A stretch of DNA of 64,000 nt. Origin: Oasisia sp. SBJ-2009 (taxonomy: Eukaryota; Annelida; Polychaeta; Sabellida; Siboglinidae). Numbering within the stretch: the stretch's first letter is position 1; the number at the start of each line of letters is the position of its first letter. Location: positions 27,602,105 through 27,666,104 of the forward strand of contig OZ024866.1 in assembly GCA_964017155.1 (NCBI GenBank), given 5' to 3'. A program made the position numbers and the translations under genes. Shown here piece after piece: positions 10,626-19,195 of the stretch. The notes below the pieces were generated by a model. It was not told the origin of the DNA and did not search any database. It was given only the letters and a program-made list of their open reading frames with translations.

Positions 10626-10922
10626 TATGGTTGGATAGGTTGGTCTAACTTGTCAGACAGAAGGATAACATGATTCTATGTAGTTGTGTTGTTGCAAGAG
10701 ATGTCTGATTATCATGAAGTTTGTGATATGTTCTGCAAGTCTAAGAGATGTCGTGTATTTTAATAGTCTAAGAGATGTGCAGTGACAACATTTAGCAGAC
10801 ATCCACCTGACCAGTTTCTGCAATAGCTGGTTTTGTTGAACTGTGTTCTGCATCAGTCAGTTACTTTATACAGGTGGATTCCTACCTAGGTCTCTAATCC
10901 TGTCGTTTTCCTGCTTTTACAG

Positions 10923-11252
10923 ACTGCACCTGAGGGCTCTGGTTTGCCTGCGCCTGCGAGTAGCAGGACTGGGCTGGTGTGTGCGCAGTGTGGCAAATGC
11001 TTCCACAGCATGTCGGGGTTCAGGCTGCACCAGAACTTGCACAAGGGTCTTTATCGCTACAAGTGTCTCTTCTGTGGGCGTGGCTTCTCGGGCACGACGA
11101 ACCTGCGCGGGCACATGGTGACACACACGGGCGTGAAGGAGTTTAGGTGTACGGTCTGTCAGAAGGAGTACAGCTACGCTCACCAACTGAGGCGCCATGT
11201 GAGGAACCAGCACCATGTCGTTACCGATGCCTTGGGAACTCACGCGACCTAG
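10923..11252 (+). CDS. alternative 3' exon 6: three-C2H2 zinc-finger cassette (class I)
   Basis: Acceptor 'CCTGCTTTTACAG' ends at 10922; phase 0 (ACT GCA CCT), stop TAG 11250-11252, 109 residues. A Pro/Ala/Ser linker (19 residues) precedes fingers at about 20-40, 48-68 and 76-97. Finger helices are 'FHSMSGFRLH', 'FSGTTNLRGH' and 'YSYAHQLRRH'. It is closest to cassettes 15-17 ('KGLYRYKC'). Only 159 bases separate its stop from the next exon, so its 3' UTR probably runs into cassette 7. Confidence 0.88.
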   Translation, partial: TAPEGSGLPAPASSRTGLVCAQCGKCFHSMSGFRLHQNLHKGLYRYKCLFCGRGFSGTTNLRGHMVTHTGVKEFRCTVCQKEYSYAHQLRRHVRNQHHVVTDALGTHAT

Positions 11253-11411
11253 ACGAATGTATTCCGTTACCCGTGTGTGGATTTAGTCCACGCGGTGATC
11301 CTGTCAGTTGCATCCGTACCGTTTCCGTGTCAGTTGTGTCGAAGTAGAACTATGTGTGATTGTATGGCGTTACGGGGCGGGGCGTCTGATGAAAGCGTGC
11401 TTGTGTTCCAG

Positions 11412-11756
11412 GGGTTGTTGCCGTACCCCAGAAGTCAGGCCCCTATGTACCAGTACCAGTCACCCCCTCCCGTCAGTGGTGACCTGGCGACTCTGAGACG
11501 ACGGTGTAGCAAATGTGGCAAACAGTTCGCGAGTGACGGTACACTGAGGGTTCACATGGCGATGCATGAGGGGCATTACCCCTATCGGTGCCCGTACTGT
11601 GGGCGGGGGTTTGCCGCGACAAACAACCTGAAGGGGCATCTCGCAAAGCACACCGGTGTCAAGACGTACGTGTGCCACGTCTGCAAGAAGGCGTTCGGTT
11701 ACAGCAACGTGCTGAAAGTACACTTGAAGAAGTTTCATGCTGACAGTGCTCCGTGA
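11412..11756 (+). CDS. alternative 3' exon 7: three-C2H2 zinc-finger cassette (class I)
   Basis: Acceptor 'TGCTTGTGTTCCAG' ends at 11411; phase 0 (GGG TTG TTG), stop TGA 11754-11756, 114 residues. A 31-residue Pro/Tyr/Gln-rich linker precedes fingers at about 32-52, 60-80 and 88-109. Finger 2 'FAATNNLKGHLAKH' is identical in cassettes 9, 11 and 13. Finger 3 'FGYSNVLKVH' is nearly that of cassette 11. It founds the tightly packed 11.4-19 kb sub-cluster that shares acceptor and finger 2 sequence. Confidence 0.88.
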   Translation, partial: GLLPYPRSQAPMYQYQSPPPVSGDLATLRRRCSKCGKQFASDGTLRVHMAMHEGHYPYRCPYCGRGFAATNNLKGHLAKHTGVKTYVCHVCKKAFGYSNVLKVHLKKFHADSAP

Positions 11757-13163
11757 CAGATATGCTTCGATACATGTTATAACCACAACGATAGGTTTAT
11801 GATTAGAGCTGCAGAAGAAATGAAACCAATGATGTATCTAATAACAGTGCAACACGTGTTACTGAATACTGAACAGATGAGAACTGTTCTAGTTTGTTTT
11901 ATAAGACAACCATCCCAAGCAGAAACACCACATGGCAAATGGACAAGGAACATTATCAGATGTCCAGAAACGGTCTTTTCTGGATATAACCCAAATCTCT
12001 TTAGAGATATCTATTACTGTGGTATAAAACTGCTAGCTTGTACACAGTCAGTATTTAGGTAATTTGTTCCAGTCAGTCCTGTGACAATGAACCCTTTCAG
12101 ATATCTAATGTCTACTGTTCTTTATTAATTAGCATTTCTTAGTTACCATTCTCTGAGTCTGCTAAATTCCTTTAAAGTGAAATGGTATTTCTATAAATAG
12201 TTTCACAGCAACACATTCAGGACAGATTCATTGTGTTTGGGTTAGGTTGTATTTTAATAAAAATGACATAATTGACATGTTTATTGTGTTACGTAATCAG
12301 CTTGAAGCATCATTCTTTGATGAGTAGTTGACACGTGCCAGGTCAGTGTCAAGTCTCAACAGGTCACAGTCACATCGTAGTGCAGTAGGTATGAATAGGT
12401 TGAAATGTTGGTCCGTGCCATTTTGACAATATATGTATGGTTATGTGTATAAAAACAGCTGTGCTGGTTTAGTTACAGTGAGTGCCACATCAGCAGACTT
12501 TAAATACGCATTATTAGGTGTTGTTATGGACATGTCTACGAAAAACACCTGCAGATTTTAGGAAACGGTGACAGTGTTAACAATTATTTCTATAGTAACA
12601 GTCATATTCATGTATGCTGTTGTTTGACGATTATCTACATTGTTGTGCTGTTTAAATACTAGCAGTACATTTGTTTGTTATGCGAGTGATTGTGGCTTTA
12701 TGTCATCAGCAGCTGTAACTCATGACTAGCATCGGTGAGAATTGACCATCGAAGTGCAACCACAAACTATGCCAATTCCTGTTGTAATGCCTTCATAAAC
12801 ACTGAAGTATTCAACAAACTGTCGTTACAAATACAGCTAGCAGGGCCTACTTGGTGACAAACTCGGCAAATCTCAGTACACTGTACTAGAAATAGTCATT
12901 AATTTGTGTATGAATTGAAAATTTTCAACGCATTTGTGAATCGTCATGTGCATAAAACATGTACCTAGAGACAGTTCTGTTACAAGATACAAGATTAAAG
13001 AAACTTTATTTAACGTCGGTTTACATGAGAATTTGATAACATTAGCTCATCTGAGCTATTTTCCGACAAAGATATGAATAACAGTCAGGAAATGTTTTGT
13101 TTTTGTTACCATCATCAACTTTGCGAGACATGAGCATCTGATCAAGGCATGCTTGTTTTCCAG
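11757..13163. other. inter-cassette spacer
   Basis: AT-rich, AATAAA at 12256-12261 about 500 bases after cassette 7. No exon or tandem repeat seen. Confidence 0.5.
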
Positions 13164-13502
13164 GCATTGGCGGCACAGGCACATCAACCACTTGGCATGT
13201 ACCCAATGCCAGTTGTCGTGCCAAGTCATGCCGCTCGCACGCGACGTTATTGTAATGAATGTGGCAAAAACTTCACGACGAACTTCGGGCTGAAGCTGCA
13301 CATGGCTATTCACCAGGGCAACTACCCCTATCACTGCCAGTACTGTGGGCGGGGGTTTTCAGCGACGAACAACCTGAAGGGACATCTTGTGAAGCACACG
13401 GGAGTGAAGGCATTCGTGTGTCAGATTTGTAAGAAGGAGTTTAGCTACAGTACTCCACTGAAGGCTCACATGAGGAGATTCCACTCAGATGGAGCCATGT
13501 GA
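13164..13502 (+). CDS. alternative 3' exon 8: three-C2H2 zinc-finger cassette (class I)
   Basis: Acceptor 'TGCTTGTTTTCCAG' ends at 13163; phase 0 (GCA TTG GCG), stop TGA 13500-13502, 112 residues. Linker rich in Ala, Pro, Val and His (29 residues), then fingers at about 30-50, 58-78 and 86-107. Helices: 'FTTNFGLKLH', 'FSATNNLKGH', 'FSYSTPLKAH'. Finger 3 and its 'HTGVKAFVC' linker match cassettes 10 and 12. Confidence 0.88.
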   Translation, partial: ALAAQAHQPLGMYPMPVVVPSHAARTRRYCNECGKNFTTNFGLKLHMAIHQGNYPYHCQYCGRGFSATNNLKGHLVKHTGVKAFVCQICKKEFSYSTPLKAHMRRFHSDGAM

Positions 13503-14736
13503 TTGAAGTAGATGTCATATCCGACAGATCTCTGTCTTCATCACTTGTGTTTGAGACACCCGCATGATGCAACCGACACCATATTCAAACTGAGATGAAC
13601 TGTGTGGCTTAGATGCCAAAAGAAAGGTTTCCTGTGGATAGACGCTAGCTGCTGCATCGTATTTTTGCAGTTATGAAAAGATACACAAAGGTGTCATGAC
13701 ATTTCCATGAATAATAACTAAATATTATAAGGTTATTTTAATAAGCATTGCCTGTCACTCGTGTTGCTGGATTGTTTTGAACAAGTTTCCAAATAGTTGG
13801 TTCCTACATCGCTTTGTTGGAAATTCCATTTGACAGTTGTCACAGTTCAGTTTGCCAGTGTCCGTGTCTTGAATGAATGAATGTTTTATTTTCGGAAACG
13901 TACAAAGCACATATGTAATAAACTAAAAATGTAACAGACAATTATATAATGCACGATTCCGGGCAGATAGCGGAGTCTTCTGTATTTAAGTTATTGCAGC
14001 AGAGTTCAGTTTGCATTCTTGTTGGTTAGACCAGTTGGTAGTTGTGATTCGTTCAGTCTACTGTATACAGACAGTGTTTAATACTTGGGCGTCTTTATGG
14101 ATAACGGAACTTATGGAATAATACTGATGAAGAAAACTTGTTTTCATACCTATTCTAAATCTATGTACATTTGACCTTTCATTTTGTATGTAGCCATGTT
14201 GGGCACCTACTTTTTATGTGTCTTACTGGATTCAGACTTACCATTTGGTAGTTGCAGTATTGTCTGATATATAAAACCATTGCTATCACTATTATACATA
14301 TTGAAATCTCAAACATTCCGGTCGGTCTTTAAAGGCCTCTTCATGCATGTGACAAAGTCATGCATTGACAGTGATGCATTAACAAGACAATATGTTTGAG
14401 ATTTCAATATGTGGGTTAATGTCTGGTGGTGTTGACAGTATATTGTATGTACAGGTACTTGACAGCTGTGCAGACAGTTTCTAATAAAGTTCCAGTTTGT
14501 TGCTGGTGACAGACTGGTTAACCAGTTTCCTCACATATGCTGTGTCAGTTCACTGGTTATCTCTCACCTACCACTACGATGCATGCGTTGACACTTCACA
14601 CAAATTTACACCCGTCGTAAATAGATTTATCCTGTCCAAATGACAGATGGACAGATTCGAACAGATCCTCTTAGGACACATGTAAACAGCTCTACTGTAA
14701 GAACACAATCTAGTGATATCACATTGTGATCCTATA
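13503..14736. other. spacer with a probable retroelement tail
   Basis: At 13860-13930 a GAATGAATGAATG run next to TTTATTTTCGG resembles a non-LTR retrotransposon 3' tail in antisense. At 14295-14420 a short inverted repeat (TTGAAATCTCAAAC and its complement GTTTGAGATTTCAA) brackets about 100 bases. No exon seen. Confidence 0.4.
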
Positions 14737-15133
14737 ATAAGGCAGGGTCCGTACGGGGCCTTGAAAGTCTTGAAAAGCCTTGAATTTGATTGGACCAAAT
14801 TCAAGGCCTTGAAATCCTTGAATTTTACAAAGGAGTCTTGAATTTAATCATGGTCAATAAAATATTGTTTTGACTCAATTGTTGTGATGAATAACAGCTG
14901 GAAAAGGAAAAGCCTCTGCACAAAAATAAGTCATGTGCACATTGGGCAATCGGCATTTCATTGTGGTCGGCGCCAGTGTTTTCTTAGTCAAGTAAAAAAT
15001 TTTAACTTAATTTACTGCGCTTAATGGTACAAATGTCGTTAAGACAGTCTTGAATTTCTTTTTCAAATAGCCTTGAAAAGTCTTGAATAGCTTTGAATTT
15101 CAAATGTCCAAATGTGTACGGACCCTGATAAGG
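14737..15133. mobile_element. 385-bp non-autonomous DNA transposon with 12-bp TIRs and 6-bp target duplication
   Basis: The element runs 14743-15127. It begins CAGGGTCCGTAC and ends with the exact reverse complement GTACGGACCCTG. ATAAGG is present directly on both sides (14737-14742 and 15128-15133) as a target-site duplication. The inside is built of CCTTGAA/TTCAAGG sub-repeats with no coding frame. The CAGGG terminus is hAT-like, although 6 bp is short for that superfamily. It inserted 119 bp upstream of the cassette 9 acceptor. Confidence 0.88.
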
Positions 15134-15251
15134 TAGTGTCCCGTATTGTAGAACTTTGAGTGCCATAAAACGTTATGAGGAGCTGTCAGTCTTGAGAATA
15201 CTGTTGGTGAGAGTTGAGCATCTGACCGAGCGCGGACTGCTTGTGTTGCAG

Positions 15252-15587
15252 ACAGAGACAGTGTCAGAGACACACGCAAGAAGACGGGCCCGCGTGGCCC
15301 GGCCCCCGGTGGACGACGACACACCGAGTGGCAAACACCGGTGCAAAGAGTGTGGCAAATATTACTCCAGCACGACAGCACTGCGCGTGCACACAGACAT
15401 GCACAAGGGGCTGTACCCCTATCACTGCCAGTACTGTGGGCGGGGGTTCGCAGCCACGAACAACCTGAAGGGACACCTGGCTAAGCACACCGGCGTCAAG
15501 GCATTCGTGTGTCACATCTGCAAGAAGAAGTTCACCTACGGACAGGTGTTGAAGGAACACATGCAAAAGCAGCATGGTAGGGTGTGA
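15252..15587 (+). CDS. alternative 3' exon 9: three-C2H2 zinc-finger cassette (class I)
   Basis: Acceptor 'TGCTTGTGTTGCAG' ends at 15251; phase 0 (ACA GAG ACA), stop TGA 15585-15587, 111 residues. The linker (30 residues) is strongly Arg-rich then acidic (DDD). Fingers at about 31-51, 59-79, 87-108. Finger 1 'YSSTTALRVH' differs from the G-L pattern of its neighbours; finger 2 'FAATNNLKGHLAKH' is invariant; finger 3 'FTYGQVLKEH'. Confidence 0.88.
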   Translation, partial: TETVSETHARRRARVARPPVDDDTPSGKHRCKECGKYYSSTTALRVHTDMHKGLYPYHCQYCGRGFAATNNLKGHLAKHTGVKAFVCHICKKKFTYGQVLKEHMQKQHGRV

Positions 15588-16135
15588 TTGACGGCGGCAA
15601 GACGAGGCGAGACCACAGGGTAGAGATGTCACAAGAACTGTGTACAGACATAACGCAAAGATAGATGTCGTCTTGTCTGGTCACATCATTCAGAGTGGCA
15701 CCAATGGATCGAATGTGCAGCTGCTGACGTGTTGCTTTACACTGACACTGTGATCCTAACCTTTCATTACAAGTACTAGCGTACGTTTGTAGAGTTGATT
15801 CGTGTTTGAAGTTTGAACAAACACATCACCGTATGTTTGGATGATGCCTGCACAGTCCACCCCAGGGTACAGCTGTAGTATTAATATCCTGACCACAGTT
15901 CGTATTGCAGTACAGCTTTGTTTACAGTGCTACAAATGTCTATAGTAATAGTTTCAAAAAATAGGGAGAGTTTGAAAAGGAGGAATTGCTGCTCTTGATG
16001 ATAAATATTTCGATGTGCGTGGCTGAGTGCATTCCACACATGTTCCTTCAGCACAAAACCAGTAGTGTTGAGTTAATCTTGTGACGGCCACTATGCAAGA
16101 AATTAGTGCCTAACCGAAGCCTGCTTGTGTTTCAG
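15588..16135. other. inter-cassette spacer
   Basis: No exon, repeat or polyadenylation hexamer of note. Ends in the UG-rich acceptor of cassette 10. Confidence 0.5.
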
Positions 16136-16459
16136 GCAGCGCTCGCCAGGGGGAGGCTTATGTGCCGGCCACCAGTTCCAGCCGATGCTGCTAGGGGTGA
16201 ATTTCGTTGTAGTGTGTGCGGGAAGTGTGTCTCGACAGAGATAGGCTTCCGACGGCACGTGGCCATGCACAAGGGGGAGTATCAGTACCGCTGTGAGATC
16301 TGTGGGCGTGGGTGTTCGTCGATGAACAGTCTGAAGGGACATATGGTGCGTCACACCGGCGTCAAGGCGTTCGTTTGTCACATCTGCAAGCGGAGTTTTA
16401 GTTACAGCAGCTCAATGACGGCGCACGTGAAGCAGTTTCACCCAGAGCATGCGTCCTGA
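16136..16459 (+). CDS. alternative 3' exon 10: three-C2H2 zinc-finger cassette (class I)
   Basis: Acceptor 'TGCTTGTGTTTCAG' ends at 16135; phase 0 (GCA GCG CTC), stop TGA 16457-16459, 107 residues. Fingers at about 25-45, 53-73, 81-102. Two structural Phe positions are changed: finger 1 has 'CGKCVS' and finger 2 'CGRGCSSMNSLKGH', so hydrophobic core Phe is replaced by Val or Cys. Only 105 bases follow before the next exon, too short for an independent intron plus 3' UTR. Confidence 0.87.
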   Translation, partial: AALARGRLMCRPPVPADAARGEFRCSVCGKCVSTEIGFRRHVAMHKGEYQYRCEICGRGCSSMNSLKGHMVRHTGVKAFVCHICKRSFSYSSSMTAHVKQFHPEHAS

Positions 16460-16564
16460 ACCAATTGTGGCAAAACAGTTAGCAGTTTAGTCGCCATCGT
16501 GCCTTTGACTGTCTCCGTTATCATGCTTATATGCCTGCCTGACTGAAGCGTAATTGTGTTCCAG

Positions 16565-16906
16565 ACATTGTCACCGTACACGAGGGGACAGTGTCGTGTA
16601 GGCGAGACGGCAGTTCCCGTGACAGTTGGCGCCGCTAGTACAAGACATCAGTGTCACGAGTGTTGGAAACAGTTCGTGGCAGTGAGTGTGCTCAAGCGAC
16701 ACATCGCCACGATGCACAAAGGGCAGTACCCCTATCAGTGCCCCTATTGTGGGCGGGGGTTTGCGGCGACGAACAACCTGAAGGGACATCTTGCAAAGCA
16801 CACCGGGGTCAAGGCGTTCGTGTGCCACGTCTGCAAGGAGGCGTTCAGTTACAGCAACGTGCTCAAAAAACACATGACTAAGTTTCATTCCGACAGCCCT
16901 CTGTAA
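16565..16906 (+). CDS. alternative 3' exon 11: three-C2H2 zinc-finger cassette (class I)
   Basis: Acceptor 'TAATTGTGTTCCAG' ends at 16564; phase 0 (ACA TTG TCA), stop TAA 16904-16906, 113 residues. Linker of 29 residues; fingers at about 30-51, 59-79, 87-108. Finger 1 has an H-x4-H spacing (HIATMH), one residue longer than its paralogues. Finger 2 is the invariant 'FAATNNLKGHLAKH' and finger 3 'FSYSNVLKKH' is close to cassette 7, pointing to recent duplication. Confidence 0.88.
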   Translation, partial: TLSPYTRGQCRVGETAVPVTVGAASTRHQCHECWKQFVAVSVLKRHIATMHKGQYPYQCPYCGRGFAATNNLKGHLAKHTGVKAFVCHVCKEAFSYSNVLKKHMTKFHSDSPL

Positions 16907-17123
16907 CTTGTTTACAAGTCAGTGACGTCACAACCAGGACAGAGTTCAACCAGAGACACACATTAGAAAAGCATGAACAAATGTCTTAACTTTGCTACTT
17001 CCTGTTGAGAACTTGCGTGGGAAGAATGCAAAGTTGTCGATGAGTAGCTTGAAGACACCAAAATGTGTGTCTTTGTGAGGACTTTGCGTATGGTGATTGT
17101 GAATTAACAGAAGGCAGTTGGTG

Positions 17124-17129
17124 AATAAA
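17124..17129 (+). promoter_or_regulatory. polyadenylation signal AATAAA after cassettes 10 and 11
   Basis: Canonical hexamer 218 bases after the cassette 11 stop. Given the 105-base gap between cassettes 10 and 11, it could serve both. Confidence 0.55.
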
Positions 17130-17379
17130 ATGGATTGGGAAGATTCGTGTGTGACAAGGTTCCTCATTGTGTCAAACATAATGTAGCCATTACTACAGGG
17201 GCTGAATGAGTTCATTAGTTCACCCACGTTGGACCAAGCCACAACGATAATTTATTCTTGGCAGATTAGAAAAATGTAGCGTTGGTGTAATGGCGATAAC
17301 GGTCCTGCACATTCAGTACACAGAAGGCACAATGCGTAGCGCGATCTGCGTTCCTCACAGAATCATGCTTGTGTTCCAG
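17130..17379. other. short spacer before cassette 12
   Basis: Nothing recognised apart from the acceptor region of cassette 12. Confidence 0.5.
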
Positions 17380-17712
17380 GCAGGCTCCAGTCTCTCCAGG
17401 GTCCAGCGTCATATGCAGTGGCCGCCAGTTGCCGTGGCAACCGAAGCAACTGGCGGCGAACTTCGCTGTAGCGAGTGTGGCAAACTTTTCACGAGTAACT
17501 GCGGGCTGAAGCTGCACGTTGCCATTCACAGAGGGCACTACCCGTATTACTGCAAGATCTGCGGTCGCGGTTTCGCGTCGACGAACAGTCTGAAGGGACA
17601 TTCTGTGAAGCACACGGGCGTGAAAGACTTCGCCTGCCACATCTGTAAAAAGAAATTCAGCTACAGTAGCACGTTGAAAGCACATGTCAAACAGTTTCAT
17701 CCGTCGTCGTGA
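17380..17712 (+). CDS. alternative 3' exon 12: three-C2H2 zinc-finger cassette (class I)
   Basis: Acceptor 'TGCTTGTGTTCCAG' ends at 17379; phase 0 (GCA GGC TCC), stop TGA 17710-17712, 110 residues. Fingers at about 30-50, 58-78, 86-107; helices 'FTSNCGLKLH', 'FASTNSLKGH', 'FSYSSTLKAH'. Position 3 of finger 2 is Ser rather than the usual Asn. Ninety-four bases separate it from cassette 13. Confidence 0.88.
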   Translation, partial: AGSSLSRVQRHMQWPPVAVATEATGGELRCSECGKLFTSNCGLKLHVAIHRGHYPYYCKICGRGFASTNSLKGHSVKHTGVKDFACHICKKKFSYSSTLKAHVKQFHPSS

Positions 17713-17806
17713 TAGGCTGATTGTGAGACGCTACACGTTCTGGTAACTGTGTTTGCTGAGCTGTACGCGCACTGAGTGTCTGACGCAGAATGTGTGTGTG
17801 TTTTAG

Positions 17807-18157
17807 GCACGGACATGCAATCGGCGTCAAATCCGCACGACGCCGAGTGCTCAGACCTCCGACACTCCAGAGGCCAAGGCAAGCAGTGGCGCCCCCAAGG
17901 GAGGTGTTTGTGGCCAGTGTGGCAAGCGATTCTCATCCAGGGCTGGCTACAGGAAACACATGGAGATGCACAAAGGGTTGTATTCCTACTACTGTAAATT
18001 CTGTGGGCGTGGGTTCGCCGCAACAAACAACCTGAAGGGACATCTTGCGAAGCACACCGGGATAAAGGCATTTATGTGCCACGTTTGTAAGATGAGGTTC
18101 AGCTATGGCAACACACTGAAGGAACACATGAAGAAAAGTCATCCTGCCGATGATTGA
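17807..18157 (+). CDS. alternative 3' exon 13: three-C2H2 zinc-finger cassette (class I)
   Basis: Acceptor 'TGTGTGTGTTTTAG' ends at 17806 and supplies an in-frame TAG, so the frame exists only after splicing. Phase 0 (GCA CGG ACA), stop TGA 18155-18157, 116 residues. A 34-residue Arg/Thr/Ser/Ala linker precedes fingers at about 35-55, 63-83 and 91-112: 'FSSRAGYRKH', invariant 'FAATNNLKGHLAKH', 'FSYGNTLKEH'. Finger 3 is near that of cassette 9. An ATG-only reading (from 17960) would drop finger 1. Confidence 0.87.
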   Translation, partial: ARTCNRRQIRTTPSAQTSDTPEAKASSGAPKGGVCGQCGKRFSSRAGYRKHMEMHKGLYSYYCKFCGRGFAATNNLKGHLAKHTGIKAFMCHVCKMRFSYGNTLKEHMKKSHPADD

Positions 18158-18603
18158 TACTTCAGTGGAAGCTGATCATCGATGTCAGCTTTGTGTTCAA
18201 GTCTACACGACCAGAAGACATGCTAATCATCGTGGTAGTCTGATGTAGTCAGTTTGTAAATGTAGTGACATCAAGTACCATTGCGTGTGTTCTTCACGGC
18301 AAGGAAGCTGTTTATCAGCAGAGACCGTCTCTGTTTCAAACGAACAGCAACATTTAGTGAGATTTTTGGGGGTTGTACAGCAGCGTTCAGTTAGTTGAGA
18401 GCTTAGAGAGTTTGGTAAGAAGACGTCAGGCGTTGTGCTTGACATTTGTGAACTATTGTCAGGCAGTGTGTGTTACTGGGATGACCAGTGTTGAGATGTG
18501 TGTGGACGGTGGACACGTGTATGGTTACAGTGACGTTGTGGCGCATGTGCCAGTTATTTGACCGTCTCAGCTGTCAGCTCAGCGTCCGTTGCTTGTGTTG
18601 CAG
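18158..18603. other. inter-cassette spacer
   Basis: GT-rich plus strand towards the end, leading into the cassette 14 acceptor. No separate feature. Confidence 0.45.
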
Positions 18604-19041
18604 GCAGCTTCGACTGTTGCACAGGAGCCCCATGTCACATGGCAGCGGCAGAGTGTCCCGTGGAAGCCCCGTGTCACTCAGGGTGTCACACAGGAGCACC
18701 GTGTGACTCAGGGTGTCACACAGGACCAGCGATATAACCCTCGGGCACTGGATGCAGACAATTCAATAATTTGTGAGGTGTGTGGCAAACACTTTGTAAG
18801 CCGAGTGGGGCACAAACTGCATGTGGCCATGCACAAGGGGCAGTACCCCTATCACTGTCAGCACTGTGGACAGGGGTTCTCGTCGACAACCAACCTGAAG
18901 GGACACTTGGTGCGTCACACAGGTGTCAAGGCATTCGTCTGTCCCATCTGTCCCGAGAAGTTCAAGTACCGTTATATGGTGAAGACACACATGGAAAAAG
19001 TTCACGCCACTAGTGAACCTGAGGGTAGATCGCATGAGTGA
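18604..19041 (+). CDS. alternative 3' exon 14: three-C2H2 zinc-finger cassette with expanded linker (class I)
   Basis: Acceptor 'TGCTTGTGTTGCAG' ends at 18603; phase 0 (GCA GCT TCG), stop TGA 19039-19041, 145 residues. The 56-residue linker is the longest in class I and holds an internal duplication of 'RVTQGVTQ' (near residues 23-30 and 33-40). Fingers at about 57-77, 85-105, 113-134: 'FVSRVGHKLH', 'FSSTTNLKGH', 'FKYRYMVKTH'. Finger 3 departs most from its paralogues (CPICPEKF, Val at the usual Leu). Confidence 0.87.
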   Translation, partial: AASTVAQEPHVTWQRQSVPWKPRVTQGVTQEHRVTQGVTQDQRYNPRALDADNSIICEVCGKHFVSRVGHKLHVAMHKGQYPYHCQHCGQGFSSTTNLKGHLVRHTGVKAFVCPICPEKFKYRYMVKTHMEKVHATSEPEGRSHE

Positions 19042-19076
19042 GACCCCAAAAGCATCGATGATGCGTAACAAGACAG

Positions 19077-19195
19077 GTTACTGTCACGGCGTGGTTACTG
19101 TCACGGCGTGGTTACTGTCACGGCGTGGTTACTGTCACGGCGTGGTTACTGTCACGGCGTGGTTACTGTCACGGCGTGGTTACTGTCACGGCGTG
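19077..19195. repeat. 17-bp tandem repeat, 7 copies, 3' of cassette 14
   Basis: Seven head-to-tail copies of GTTACTGTCACGGCGTG, essentially identical, starting 36 bases after the cassette 14 stop. Presumably inside its 3' UTR. The unit is partly palindromic-rich (GTGAC/GTCAC). Confidence 0.93.
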
